NCBI RefSeq assembly: GCF_000003605.2
Contig: NW_003141308.1
Coordinates: forward strand, 331,661 to 395,660
Origin: Saccoglossus kowalevskii
Taxonomy: Eukaryota; Hemichordata; Enteropneusta; Harrimaniidae
Direction: 5' to 3'
Length of the DNA stretch: 64,000 nt
Shown: in pieces, positions 26,529-37,143 of the stretch
Numbering within the stretch: the stretch's first letter is position 1
How the letters are laid out: every line of letters begins with the position of its first letter
Notes under the pieces: model-generated
The model's input: the letters and a program-made list of their open reading frames with translations, nothing else
Database searches by the model: none
What the model was told of the DNA's origin: nothing
Made by a program: the position numbers and the translations under genes

Positions 26529-26675
26529 ATGATGGACAGCCTTTGGGCGATTCCTGTCAATCAATCAACGGCCAATCACAGAAGCCAAAATGCCTTTAAA
26601 TACGAGTGGATTCTTGAAGACAAGCATACCTCGATTCACCTGTTCAGAAGGCGACATCTTGATCAATCGTTATAG
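26529..26675 (+). other. Upstream open frame before foxQ2 (48 codons)
   Basis: Two adjacent ATGs (26529, 26532) follow a TTTCAG word and open 48-49 codons in another frame than the forkhead domain, ending in TAG. The peptide begins MMDSLWAIPVNQSTANHRSQ and contains FKYEWILED, which also has the spacing of an eh1 repressor motif (F-x-aromatic-x-x-I-L). It may be a regulatory upstream ORF if transcription starts above it, an alternative 5' exon, or meaningless. The C-terminal alternative frame of foxQ2 lies in this same frame. Confidence 0.25.
26568..26602 (+). promoter_or_regulatory. CCAAT box and TATA-like word before foxQ2
   Basis: GGCCAATCACAG holds a CCAATCA box at about 26571-26577. TTTAAATA follows at about 26595. 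TATA spacing would put a transcription start near 26625, that is, after the ATG at 26590 and before those at 26695 and 26701. This is inference from motif spacing only. Confidence 0.35.
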
Positions 26676-26694
26676 TCGATCTTCCAAACACGTC

Positions 26695-27528
26695 ATGATC
26701 ATGACTCTCTTCAGCGTCCAGTCGCTCACTGACAACCATCAAGCAAGCCAGACAACGCAGACGCAACCGATTTCACCGGGATGTTTTTCAACTACTTCGA
26801 GCAGCGATGCTAGCAGCCTTTACGCTGGATCACCAGTCTCCGATACGAGCACCAGCGATGCGAGTAGTAAAAAACCCACTGAATCTTACATCGCACTTAT
26901 CGCGAAGGCCATTTTGAGTGTCCGTGAGCAGAAAATGCTACTGTGCGATATTTACCAGAATATCATGGACATCTACCCGTTTTACCGGAACAACGACAAA
27001 AGTTGGCGCAACAGCATTCGCCATAACTTATCCCTAAACGAGTGCTTTATCAAAAACGGACGAAGCAACGATGGTAGAGGAAACTATTGGTCCATCCACC
27101 CAGCTAATTTGGAGGACTTCGTCAAGGGCGATTTCAGACGCCGAAAAGCTCGTCGCCGAGTCCGCCAGTGTTACGACATGGTGAACGCCGTCTACTGCCA
27201 CCACCCATTCGCCGCCGCAGCAGCCTACGGACCATCCGGTTACGTACCAATGACTGCGTCTTCTTTACCCTACAACTACTTCAGTCATCCCAGCTTCACA
27301 ACCCCCATGTACCCAGCTTCACCGAGCATGTACTCGCCTTCTCACCAATACACCACACCGGCAGCAGCAGTAACGACAACGCCAAGCATGTACTCACCGT
27401 CTCACCAATACACCGCGCCGACAACAACGTCACTACCAGTCTCACCGGAACCGGTTCCCAGTCTGTCATCGTACTGCAGTCAGCCGCTTCCAGTTTCACC
27501 GCCACAACCCCTTCAATGCCGCCAATGA
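26695..27528 (+). CDS. foxQ2: Forkhead transcription factor, FoxQ2 class
   Basis: A nuclear DNA-binding regulator. FoxQ2 proteins pattern the anterior/apical neuroectoderm in many invertebrate embryos. From this start (277 aa): an eh1-like repressor motif FSVQSLT at residues 6-12, a Ser/Thr-rich stretch at about 26-60, the forkhead domain at about 60-158, then a Tyr/Pro/Ser-rich tail. The domain has ESYIALIAKAILS, the recognition helix WRNSIRHNLSLNECF (about 104-118), and the wing GRGNYWSIHPANLEDF then KGDFRRRKARRRVRQ. HPAN-x-x-DF-x-KGDFRRRKA is the mark of FoxQ2 among Fox classes. The tail holds two copies of PSMYSPSHQYT (about 210 and 230). The frame is open from an earlier ATG at 26590, but the eh1 motif directly after M-I-M and the TATA-like word at 26595 favour 26695 or 26701. 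No introns are visible. The last ~360 bases are also open in another frame, which ends at 27581 in SWQDTFNRLQAMK, so the true C-terminus is uncertain. Class call is firm; exact ends are not. Confidence 0.93.
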   Translation: MIMTLFSVQSLTDNHQASQTTQTQPISPGCFSTTSSSDASSLYAGSPVSDTSTSDASSKKPTESYIALIAKAILSVREQKMLLCDIYQNIMDIYPFYRNNDKSWRNSIRHNLSLNECFIKNGRSNDGRGNYWSIHPANLEDFVKGDFRRRKARRRVRQCYDMVNAVYCHHPFAAAAAYGPSGYVPMTASSLPYNYFSHPSFTTPMYPASPSMYSPSHQYTTPAAAVTTTPSMYSPSHQYTAPTTTSLPVSPEPVPSLSSYCSQPLPVSPPQPLQCRQ

Positions 27529-27825
27529 TGTCGGCAGCGTCATGGCAGGACACTTTCAACAGATTACAAGCCATGAAATAATTACTTTCTTTAGATTCAT
27601 ATTTTGTGAGATATTTACATTTTACGGGTCATTCGTTGACTTTGCTTGTTTTGAGCATTATTTACGAGTATATGCATAAGATATTTGCAAGTTTGTAGAA
27701 ATAACGAGAGAAACAAACTTTATAATTTAATTATTTGTATATATTTTATTGTACAGAAAAAAAACTTGATATTTTCTGTAATTTTCACGAATCAGTAATT
27801 TCTTTATTTTCTTAATTACCATTGC

Positions 27826-27831
27826 AATAAA
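27826..27831 (+). terminator. Polyadenylation signal for foxQ2
   Basis: A canonical AATAAA about 300 bases after the stop codon in AT-rich 3' DNA, followed at about 20-40 bases by TTATTTAAAC-type sequence. It is the first AATAAA after the coding region. Confidence 0.6.
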
Positions 27832-29180
27832 TTGCTTATTTAAACTTAAACCGTATTCAGTCTCACGTCACTTTACATTACACGCATTGTTCAATCCCTC
27901 CCCGCCCTCCATACCTACCATAGTTCAAGTTGTTGATCTCCGACTGTATCGTGCATATATAATATGCAAGTTGAAATAGCGAAATAGTTTCATGTGTGTC
28001 TCGATTTTTTCTGATATATAGAAATGTATGGCATGTAGCGAAGTCCAACTCGACGACGACGCCGAGACAGGTGTAACGGTATATTACACGGCATGTTCCC
28101 ATGTGGCGGTGCTGAATACAATTCCAGCATATACGAGTATGAGTAGTAGGTCATTCTGATTTGCACAGAAATTTCCGGTGTTTCGTCGCTCTGGTTGTGA
28201 TACTGTAAACTTATTAGTTATTCGCTAAATTAAATCCACGTTGACATATATAAGACTATATAATTATAGTATTATCATGGCAAATCGTGTGTTAATGGCC
28301 TTCGTATAATTAATGTCATGAAATTATTTTTCTCATATTCAGAGTACAACAACACTCCCTAAAAAGCATGCCGTTGACTCATTGAAGGTGCCTCTATTCC
28401 CGCCTCGACTCTGGCGCACCATTTTTATAATGTCTTTGTTAAAAGGGCAATGTTGATATCATCTTCGCCAGCCAAGGACCATTTATTCGGCCCAAGCCTC
28501 AACCCTTGGCAGATTTCAACATGATTTACTGTATGCCACACGCCATCAAGCGATAAGATTCACTCGGGCTTATTTGCATTACCCAATCAGAACTCACGAT
28601 AAAAACGAAACATACTTGGTAAAATTAAAATGGTGAAATATAGAAATCAACGTGTTGCTAACTGTTTGCTCTGTGAACGAGTTTACTGACCACCAAAAGA
28701 AAGCGATTAGTGCTGTATCTGAGAAGAATGATGTGTTTGTTGCATATCAGTCGATATGTTATCAGTGTCGACAGTTGTCAGTTTAATAAAACACGATTTG
28801 CACAAATATTTAGACGTTCCATCGTCTCCATTCACTTACCTAACAAGCAATTTTCAACGTTGGAATACAAACTTTTGGAAACGTGTCAACGAATATAGTC
28901 CTGTTATTCTTGACTCCCAGTGAATCAGCGCAAAGCCTACACGCCGTCATAGTTTTAATCTGTGATGACCCCATACGTTCACATTTATGATACAGCAACG
29001 CTGATTGGTAGCGCCAGCTCCTCTGCGGGCCCAATCAAATGACTCAATTTAACTGCAGTGAAATACAGCGTTTCCTAACACGACCACGCACGGGTTCGTG
29101 GGTTATGAATAGCCGGCTTTAGTGAAACCGTGCAATTCGGACGATGTGTTGATATCAGTATGAGCATGTCCGGGAGCATG
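27832..29180. other. Gene-free stretch after foxQ2
   Basis: Nothing recognisable as coding. GATACTGTAAACTTATTAGT followed by TATTCGCTAAATT near 28198-28230 resembles a T4/T5 end and may be a half-copy. Confidence 0.55.
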
Positions 29181-29418
29181 TTTTAAAGCGCGGTGTTCGT
29201 CGCGCTGCGCATGTTCGACATTTGTGTTGATAAACACTGATTTTTCTACAATCCAATGTGCTTTTCAAATGGAAAGTATGAGGTTTGACCTGGGCGCGAC
29301 TTGCTCTGATTACCGCCGGTGACTCCTTCGATACCTTCCAATCACCTAGTCTGTGCAACAGTCAAAGTCGCCATCTTTGTTTATATGAGACCAATATATC
29401 TCGCGCACCCTTTAATAT
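29181..29418 (-). mobile_element. MITE-like element, family T1 (long form)
   Basis: On the minus strand the element runs from TTAAAGGGTGCGCGAGATAT to GCGACGAACACCGCGCTTTA-AAA. Interior blocks GACTTTGACTGTTGCACAGA, GGTGATTGGAAGGTATCG, GTCGCGCCCAGGTCAAAC, CATTGGATTGTAG and TTTATCAACACAAATGTCG match the 18.7 kb copy in order, which proves the family by two independent insertions in opposite orientation. The left terminal repeat is shortened here. Non-coding; open frames within it are by-products. Confidence 0.85.
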
Positions 29419-29517
29419 ATAGACGAAACCATACAATTTTTAATATTGTTTTTTTTATTCTCCACCATTAACTAAAAATTTTTTCCGCGTTTGCAGAACA
29501 ATAAACTCAAAACAAAC

Positions 29518-29600
29518 ATTACGCATGCGCAGTGATTGTTATTGTACGTACCAAAATAATCAGTGCACGCATGTAGATCAGAAAATATCATTGTTACATC
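29518..29600 (+). repeat. T3 short palindromic repeat, copy 1
   Basis: TTACGCATGCGCAGTGATTG, then TACCAAAATAATCAGTGCAC-GCATGTA, then AGAAAATATCATTGTT. The two CATGCG arms are inverted around the TACCAAAA centre. The same module recurs at 30.52 and 31.24 kb in the same orientation. Confidence 0.65.
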
Positions 29601-30519
29601 GAATAAATGATAGTTTATAGTCCAATAAATCTATCAATATACAATTCAGTCGATGCTACGGAATAGCGTGTATCGTGACAATTTCTGACGGATTCAATTT
29701 AATCCACACATAGTAATTATTCTGCCAACACATCCCATCCAATCTAGTAGATGGAAGTAGCCATGTGTCTTTTTTTTAAATCGAAAGATGAAAGTTTAGC
29801 ACGAGTAAATCATTATCATTTGATATTGTCACGATGTTCACATTATACACGCATCGTCAGACAACTATTAATCATTTGGACGTGTGAATGGGAATTAAAT
29901 TATAGAAAAATAAACAACAATTTGACAGTTTTCATTTGTTGAACGTGTCCATGGTCGTTTTCCGAACTCTCATGGTGCGATCGCATTAAACCTGCTAATA
30001 CATGTAAGTACCATGTACCATTTTATTTCCACGTGATTCATAAGATGGCTGACTATTTTTTTCTTAGAGCGTACTTATTCTGAGTTGGACATTGATACAT
30101 TATTCATTGATTTTATTCCACTTGGCATGCTTGTCAAATCAGTTTTTATGACTACTAGCTGGCCGCATTCTGAGAGAGCGAGTGGAGAGTGGGGTACTTA
30201 ATTTTTTCGTTCCTGTCAATTTCTCTGACACGCGTGGACCGATATTTGTTGAAGTTGAAAGGCCGTGAATAATGGACACCATTCGTTTGGATGGGTCAGA
30301 GTGGAACCGTTACGTTGTAACGCTACAGTGAAGACTGTATCGGTAACATGTGTACGTTGTTTTGTTTCACATTTAAGTGGCCGATCAATGGCCATTTAAT
30401 AACAAAATTTGAGACGCGTTACGAACGAAAACATATTTGATACTCAGCATGATGATAGTCGAATTTTGTTATGATTTACATAAATTTTAATGTTACTTTG
30501 GCAGAATACTGTCTAAACA

Positions 30520-30587
30520 CTAATACGCATGTGCGGTGATTATAATTTTACGCCCGAATCAGCGTGCAGGAGAATGTCATTGTTTTG
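30520..30587 (+). repeat. T3 short palindromic repeat, copy 2
   Basis: CTAATACGCATGTGCGGTGA, then TTATAATTTTACGCCCGAAT-CAGCGTGCAGGAGAATGTC and ATTGTT. It is more decayed than the other copies in the centre and right arm, but the order of blocks is kept. Confidence 0.55.
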
Positions 30588-31000
30588 TACTCAGACTTGT
30601 ATTGCTAGTCTGAGTTTTGTGTAACGAATACCCCGATGTATATCACACACACACACAAATACGTTTTTATTTTGTGATAAAATATAATACAATGTATTCA
30701 TCAAAATACCGCACCAAACAACATATCTCATCCACATTGCATCTCTAAATAAGACAAAAGCGAACACGACTTCTGACAACGTCAGAAAAGTTGACCGGTT
30801 TGTTCACACTGAAAATTCTTCATTGGAAATGTAAGGCCTATTCTTATATCATATTTATTGAAACATGCTGAAATACAAGTACAGTATTTCTTGCAATACG
30901 TTGGTTTGAAAGTCAAAATAATTACATTCGGTCTATGTGACCTCGCGCACAAGTTCCCAATATAGAGTGAAACCTATAATTTATCGCCAGTGACGTGAAC

Positions 31001-31048
31001 GGCGCCCTCCGTCGACCGCTCCGACCCTACCCGCCGGCGGAGGGCGCC
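31001..31048. repeat. Isolated GC-rich hairpin
   Basis: GGCGCCCTCCGTCG (31001-31014) is answered by CGGCGGAGGGCGCC (31035-31048): a 14-bp stem, perfect but for one T-G wobble, with a 20-base GC-rich loop. The surrounding DNA is AT-rich, so it stands out. GGCGCC-AGGGCGCC words also look like paired CTCF-type cores facing each other. No gene adjoins it. Confidence 0.75.
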
Positions 31049-31242
31049 ATTCGCGCCATCGTATCTGGCTAAATACGTTGTTATCCCAATAAACACCACC
31101 CCTAACAAATATGCCAATGTTAATACATGCTAAAGATGCAATATGGACAAAACACATATTTTTAATATCGATGCTCCATATACTCTAGATCAATCTGAAT
31201 TAGGATCTATCACAAACAAAAAATGTTACATTTACAGGACAA

Positions 31243-31320
31243 CTAATACGCACGTGCAGTGATTATAGATTATACCAAAACAATCAGTACGCATGCGTAA
31301 TTATAGAGATGTTATCGAAA
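31243..31320 (+). repeat. T3 short palindromic repeat, copy 3 (clearest)
   Basis: TACGCACGTGCAGTGATT (31247-31264) and AATCAGTACGCATGCGTA (31282-31299) are inverted copies around an 17-base centre containing TACCAAAAC, so the core is a 53-base hairpin. It is followed by the TAGAGATGTTATCG tail that aligns with AATGTCATTG in the other two copies. Confidence 0.65.
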
Positions 31321-32382
31321 GAATACTACAAACAGCTTTTTCAGTTCATCACAAATCATAGTCAAACGTATCTATCAATACAAAAATATCGAACGACAAT
31401 ATTAAAAACTGCATGCCAACGAAAAGATTATATATATTGGCATACACAGTCTCACATTCGCCATAGTCTGTCTAGATTTAAACTCAGTGTTAAAATCGAA
31501 CAATTCATTTTATGACTTTGACGACTGACCTGTACTTACAAGAGGTACTAATCAGGTAGGATATTTTTGGAAAGCTCTTGTGTATTTTTCAAAAACGTGT
31601 GCTGACCAAATCAGTAGCTTATCAATTATTTGGAGTGGTCGAAGTTCATAAATAAAATGACAATCCAGTTTTAGAATTTAGCTTCATCTGATTATTTGGT
31701 ACGTTTTGGGTCAAAAGTGCAATTTTTGTGTCAAAAAGGGTTAAAACCTTTGCATGAAAAGTATGCCTATGTTTTGACCAAAAATGACATGTGTAGAGTC
31801 CAAAACATTATTTAACATGCATATACCCCAAAACAAAATTGACATGCATATGTACGCTTTATTTATACCCCTCTTTAATTAATCTCGTGAAAAACGGCAT
31901 TTCACACACACACACACGTGACACTGAGCACATGTACAGGTATGACAAACAAACAACATCTGAAAAATAAATCACAAAATCAAACAAGTAAAAGACGTAT
32001 GTATGAACCCATTGTACAAATATCTCAAAAGGAATGTATACTATATTCTGAAATTCTTGGTAGGTATAGTTTTTTGTTTTCTATGTCATTTTTTTTCATA
32101 AAATAAAAATATGTTATAAATGTAAACATTCAAATAGCTCGAAATCTAGATATTTAGATAAAGTAGTTTGTTAAATATCAAAGTGAAAACCTTTGATATG
32201 AGAATAAAAATACATCTTGGATTACATGAATGATTTTTTTTTCATATTAGGGTGATAGAACACAGAGTATGCCACGCTTACAGAATTGCTCTTTGAGTAT
32301 GGGGGCGTTTGATATATAGACAAACAAACACATAAACACAAACAAACACATAAACAAAATTAAATAATAAACACATAAACAA
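31321..32382. other. Gene-free, AT-rich stretch
   Basis: No recognisable gene. It contains a short CA run at about 31905-31917. A 68-codon frame at 31309-31515 overlaps the end of T3 copy 3 and has no family features. Confidence 0.55.
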
Positions 32383-32525
<143 letters not shown>

Positions 32526-32889
32526 GTGACAACACATAAAAACTCGAATTCTTCTTTCTTCATTATGTCAGCTATCGTTTTAGTGACATCGTTCACTACT
32601 TTTGGCAATGCCAATGTTGTGTTTGAACATTGTACCAGACGATGATGAACATTTTAAATAAAAACCATATAAAAATGGTTATATATTCTACACGATGAAT
32701 AGCCGATCACAGTTTTGAATAAAATTGCTTTCGTCAATCAACGTCGTTTTGGTGACACTGTGTCGCTGAGGGCGGAGAAATATGCATGACATATACAATA
32801 CGGGCACCCGTATATATACATGACAAATTCTTGTCGGCTATCCGATCAATGTACAGTAACTCGCAATCGTGTGTAATTTCATCTGGTGG

Positions 32890-33000
32890 TCTCACTGAAT
32901 ATTTTAAGTCAAGGTTGTACACTTAGCCCTATAATATTTACTATATTTATTAATGATCTCATTTCATACACTAGTACTGTTGACATCTTAAAGAACTATT
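32890..33000 (+). mobile_element. LINE reverse transcriptase scrap
   Basis: The + strand encodes LNILSQGCTLSPIIFTIF, then INDLISY, from about 32896. This is the B block of non-LTR reverse transcriptases (G-x-x-QG-x-x-LSP-x-LF-x-I-x-INDL). No YADD motif follows in order. A later stretch at about 33297-33420 reads FQFGFGETIGRGHIHSQF, which looks like the block that should come before B, so these are rearranged or separate pieces. Confidence 0.55.
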
Positions 33001-34954
33001 ACATTGACTCTAGAACTATTCAAAACCATTATAATCATTCTGCATTCTAAAACATTTTATTCAAAACAAAAATTAAGTTTAAACAATACGATTTCAGTCA
33101 TTACAATCACAAAATTTCTGGAAGACTTGAAGAATGTCTTTTGGCAAACTATATATAATTTCTCTGATCCGAATGAAGCTTACTTGACATAAATTATGAA
33201 ATAAAAAAAAACAGCCACAACACACTGAACTCAAATCAAAATATAAAACCTACAGCATTATTCAAAGTGAGGACGAAATATATATATTATGCATATAAGT
33301 TTCAATTTGGATTTGGAGAAACCATTGGTAGGGGTCACATTCACTCTCAGTTTGTAATCCACGCTGCGAATGCCATAGCTGCCCATGTTATGAACGGCTT
33401 TATGAACCGAGGAATTTTCATATGATCCTCAGCGTTGGATGCAAGAAAACATTGCCTCATCCGTATACTACCCAGTTGCAGTAAACTCATTGAATCAACC
33501 TTTAGGCATTGCCGAACACATTGACGATTGATTTGTTACCTTTGTTTTATGTATTAAATTAAAAGGGTCATTTTGTATGACAAACCGTGATATTCTACTG
33601 AAAAAGACCACAACACTATGGTATTATAAACATTCACTAACAAAATGTCAGTATAACATTCAAATCACATAACATGAAGGATTCTGTGCTACCGGACTTT
33701 CTTTTGAATGCTGAAATCTTGGACACTTTATATCGAATTATCTTTCTGGTGATTCTGATATTGGAAGGCAATGTCGTCAACTTTTAATCCAGAATAATAT
33801 TCGCTGTATGTGTCAGATTGTTCATTCCGAATAATGATAACCGCAATTTGTACATCTAGCTTGACATGTTTTAACCATAATAACTGGATGCATCTTTTGT
33901 GTATCAACTTTGAGAATTGATTGTTATGTAATTTATTTAGTATTCAAATAAGGCGCTTTTTGAAAATATGGAAAAATTTGGTTGTATGCTGCCCTCAGTT
34001 CTATCAGTGTCCATGCTGTGTGCTTTCGTTTCATCATGTGGATCACGCCTGTGAATTGAATCTCCAAGTGTGACAGAGGAGCATTTTGCTGTATAATGCC
34101 TGGATATAATATGAGGGTTGACTGCATTGCAATCTTAAGAGCTATCACTTTTCACTTTGTCACGGATCTTGGCAGATTGGTACATTTTTAAATGTTGAAT
34201 GTTTAAATGTCTCAACTCATATTGAAAAGGAGTAGTGTTGGCAAAATCTGTGATTTAAATGTGCTTTAGTAAATACACTGGACATGTGATCTGAACAAAT
34301 AATATTACTATATTACATGTGAATGTTTGGGTATTATGTGTGGAGTCAATGAACTACCATCCACGTCCCAGGTACATGATTGGTAATGCAGATGGTGGAA
34401 GTGTAGAGAACACGTAATATTACACGTTACTTACTATTCCATCTTGAGCTTTGTTCTCCCCGATGATGCGCTGTGCTGTGACACTTTGTCTAATTGGCAG
34501 TGGAAATTAAAAAGCCAGTTATAACATTTTTTACGAATATATCACTGACCGCATAACACCCGTCGTGAACTGTCTGGAAAAATAATAAATAAATCAGCGA
34601 AATTGAAGGAGTCTTTGTAGAAGCAGTGTTGCCCAAAATTGTAAAAAGTAACAAGAAACCACGTGGCAATCTAAGATTATGCCGGGTTGACGGTAATATG
34701 CTGTGCTGTCTGGTGGCATCTTATACTACATGTTTAGACTTATCAGTGATGTTTTTAGGGCAAGGTATTTTTAAGTGGCCGAGTATCAGAATATACCAAA
34801 GGTTTCTGGATTTTGCAAATTATTAGGGTGTGTGTCGCTGCCCGGCCACTGTGGACTACAGGCGAATGACTACCAGCCGCATCCGCAAGTGCTCGGGACA
34901 TTACTAGATTGTTGTATTTGTTTATAAGGTAAATACTTTTTGTGTGAATCATTG
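33001..34954. other. Gene-free stretch, possible LINE debris
   Basis: Apart from the FQFGF-like piece near 33.3-33.5 kb I see no recognisable coding sequence. Frames are short and interrupted. Confidence 0.5.
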
Positions 34955-35121
34955 CACATTAAAGCGGGAGAGTCGTCACCTGCGCATGTGTCAGATGGTC
35001 ATAGCGTGCCAATATTTACAAACACACGTCTACCCATGAACATTTGCGTTTTAGCGTGTGTTGTTATCATCGCTTGGGAGTCCCGCGCATGCGCAGGTGA
35101 CGCCCCCCCGCTATAAATAGT
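34955..35121 (+). mobile_element. MITE-like element, family T2 (full copy)
   Basis: The left end TTAAAGCGGGAGAGTCGTCA is followed by CCTGCGCATGTGTCAGATGG. The right end GCGCATGCGCAGGTGACGCC-CCCCCGCTATAA is its inverted copy. The interior CACACGTCTACCCATGAACA-TTTGCGTTTTAGCGTG matches the 11.0 kb copy. The two terminal CTGCGCATGYG words are NRF1-like. Confidence 0.8.
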
Positions 35122-36364
35122 GCTATAGTTCGTCCTTCAATAATACAAAGGTAATATGATTCACAGCTGACGTGCACATAAAGTGACGACCATTCTCCGG
35201 ATGGAACGACCGTTGAACAGCTGATGTCTGAATATGCAGTTGCATGTCTTAACAAGCCAATGGAATACGTGAATGGAATATGATGTTTGTTGTGACTGAC
35301 GTAATTCAAAATGGCGGCGGATCAAACGAAACATTTAAAATTGGGGTTTCTGTGAAGGTCGGACACCATGCCTGACGACATGTCACAAGGAATCCCAGTA
35401 ATGAATATTTTCATATCGATTAAAGGTGGTATTATAGTAATTATGTTTTTTTATATTAAATTACTATCATATTACTTTATTAATTTCAATAGTACTATTT
35501 AGTATGTAACTGCGTCTTATACAAAATATAGTTCAAGTACAAAAACAATTGTTGGAACCATTATTTTATTTTCTGCAGCGATTACTATTATATTTGAGTT
35601 GATATGAAAACAAAACAATGATATTCAATATATCAGCTAAATACCCTAAATACCCTGAGCCATACGAGAACAAAACTTTACGTTACAATGTCCACTGTCC
35701 ATCATCAAGTACGCACACAGACACATCCATCCATGTTTTTAATTACATTTTGTGGTAGAATTAAATGTGTTTCTCCAATGCTCGCGGAGTCGAGAAGGTG
35801 TCATTTTTATCTTGTTGTCATAGTGAAAAACAGCGATTCGACGCATTGTACACGGGGAAAACTCGCCACGCAAGACACTCTGCATAAAGTACAAGTTGTG
35901 CACTGGTTGAACTCCTAAGTCACGAAGAAGAATTCCTAGATGGAAACAAAAAAAGGAAACAGTGTTATCAGAATATATGGATCGGTGGACAAATCTGGAC
36001 ACCATCCCCATCCCATCAGTACAGAAATACCAAAGACATGAGATAAACCACTTTAAAAGTACAGTGTTTGGGAAATAAAGGACGACGCACTGCTCAATAT
36101 TGCATTATATCTAGGCCAATTTAAGCGATCACCCACGTTCCTACTCCGTTAAATGTACACTAATGGACGCACCACCAACCCATATTGGTTGGAAGTACAC
36201 TTTGTGCGATATATACCGAACACAAAGTGTGTTTGAGTTCATAATAAGTTGCTGGGGAGTTCATTATTGCTATTATATTATAGCGAGGTGGTTTTTCTGC
36301 AGCTCCATCTTGAGCTGTGTGTTGTCACAGTGTACGTGTATTACGTAACTTATTATGTATAGAA
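35122..36364. other. Gene-free stretch
   Basis: No recognisable gene. CAAAATGGCGGCGGATC at about 35309 opens a 14-codon frame only. Frames at 35.69-36.01 kb on both strands are shadows of each other without family features. Confidence 0.55.
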
Positions 36365-37143
36365 TGGCAATGGGCCAATGACCTGTGTAAATCGCACCTG
36401 ATTTATGTACATATCATAGTAAACTAGATAGTGCATCTGCTTAGCTCATTGAGTAGTAGGACCATGAATCCACACAGCTCGTCGACCAAATTATTGGTTT
36501 GAATAATCTTGGGCCTTAAGCGTTTACGACCCTAAACGTTAGCGTCCTCGTGGCCCTACTTTAACTATCAGTTAGTTAGAACAATGGCGACGTTCCAAAA
36601 AGTAGTTTTTAATCTATGTAGCACATATGAACTGACACGTTGATGCCAGATTGCTTATTATTTCAAGACAACTTTCATTAGAGGTGCCTTGTATATTATT
36701 TCTGTGTATGCGTAACTTATTTCCTTGTGTATTTCCTTTATCATTACTATATAGAGTCGTCTTGATATTACTTCGATATAGTAGTGTCCTTAACCGCTGA
36801 TGCCCAGCTTTCAGTTCCACTGGCCACTAGCTTCACATTCAGATAGTATGCTTCATTTATTAGTATACTTATTAGTCTGGAATCCAGACATTCCGGGTAC
36901 ACTCGAATGGTCTGGCGAATCGCTATGTAAATACGTAGTCGGCACAGAATTCTGTGTCATCACTGATTGGCTGTCTCTATGACTTCAGTACATTACCATT
37001 GGAACTCGCGTGCACAGACTGCACCATGCGTAAGGTCCGCCCACAACAGGTATATTCACTAGTTTATTATTCGCAGATTTTTCTGAATCTTACGATCATA
37101 TTTTAAGCCCATAATTAGGCGCATGTAGGCGTGAGCTTTTTTC

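Noticed and set aside
29155-29358. 67-codon frame with several Arg and Cys
   Set aside because: It lies almost wholly within the T1 element and differs from the homologous part of the 18.7 kb copy without any sign of coding constraint.
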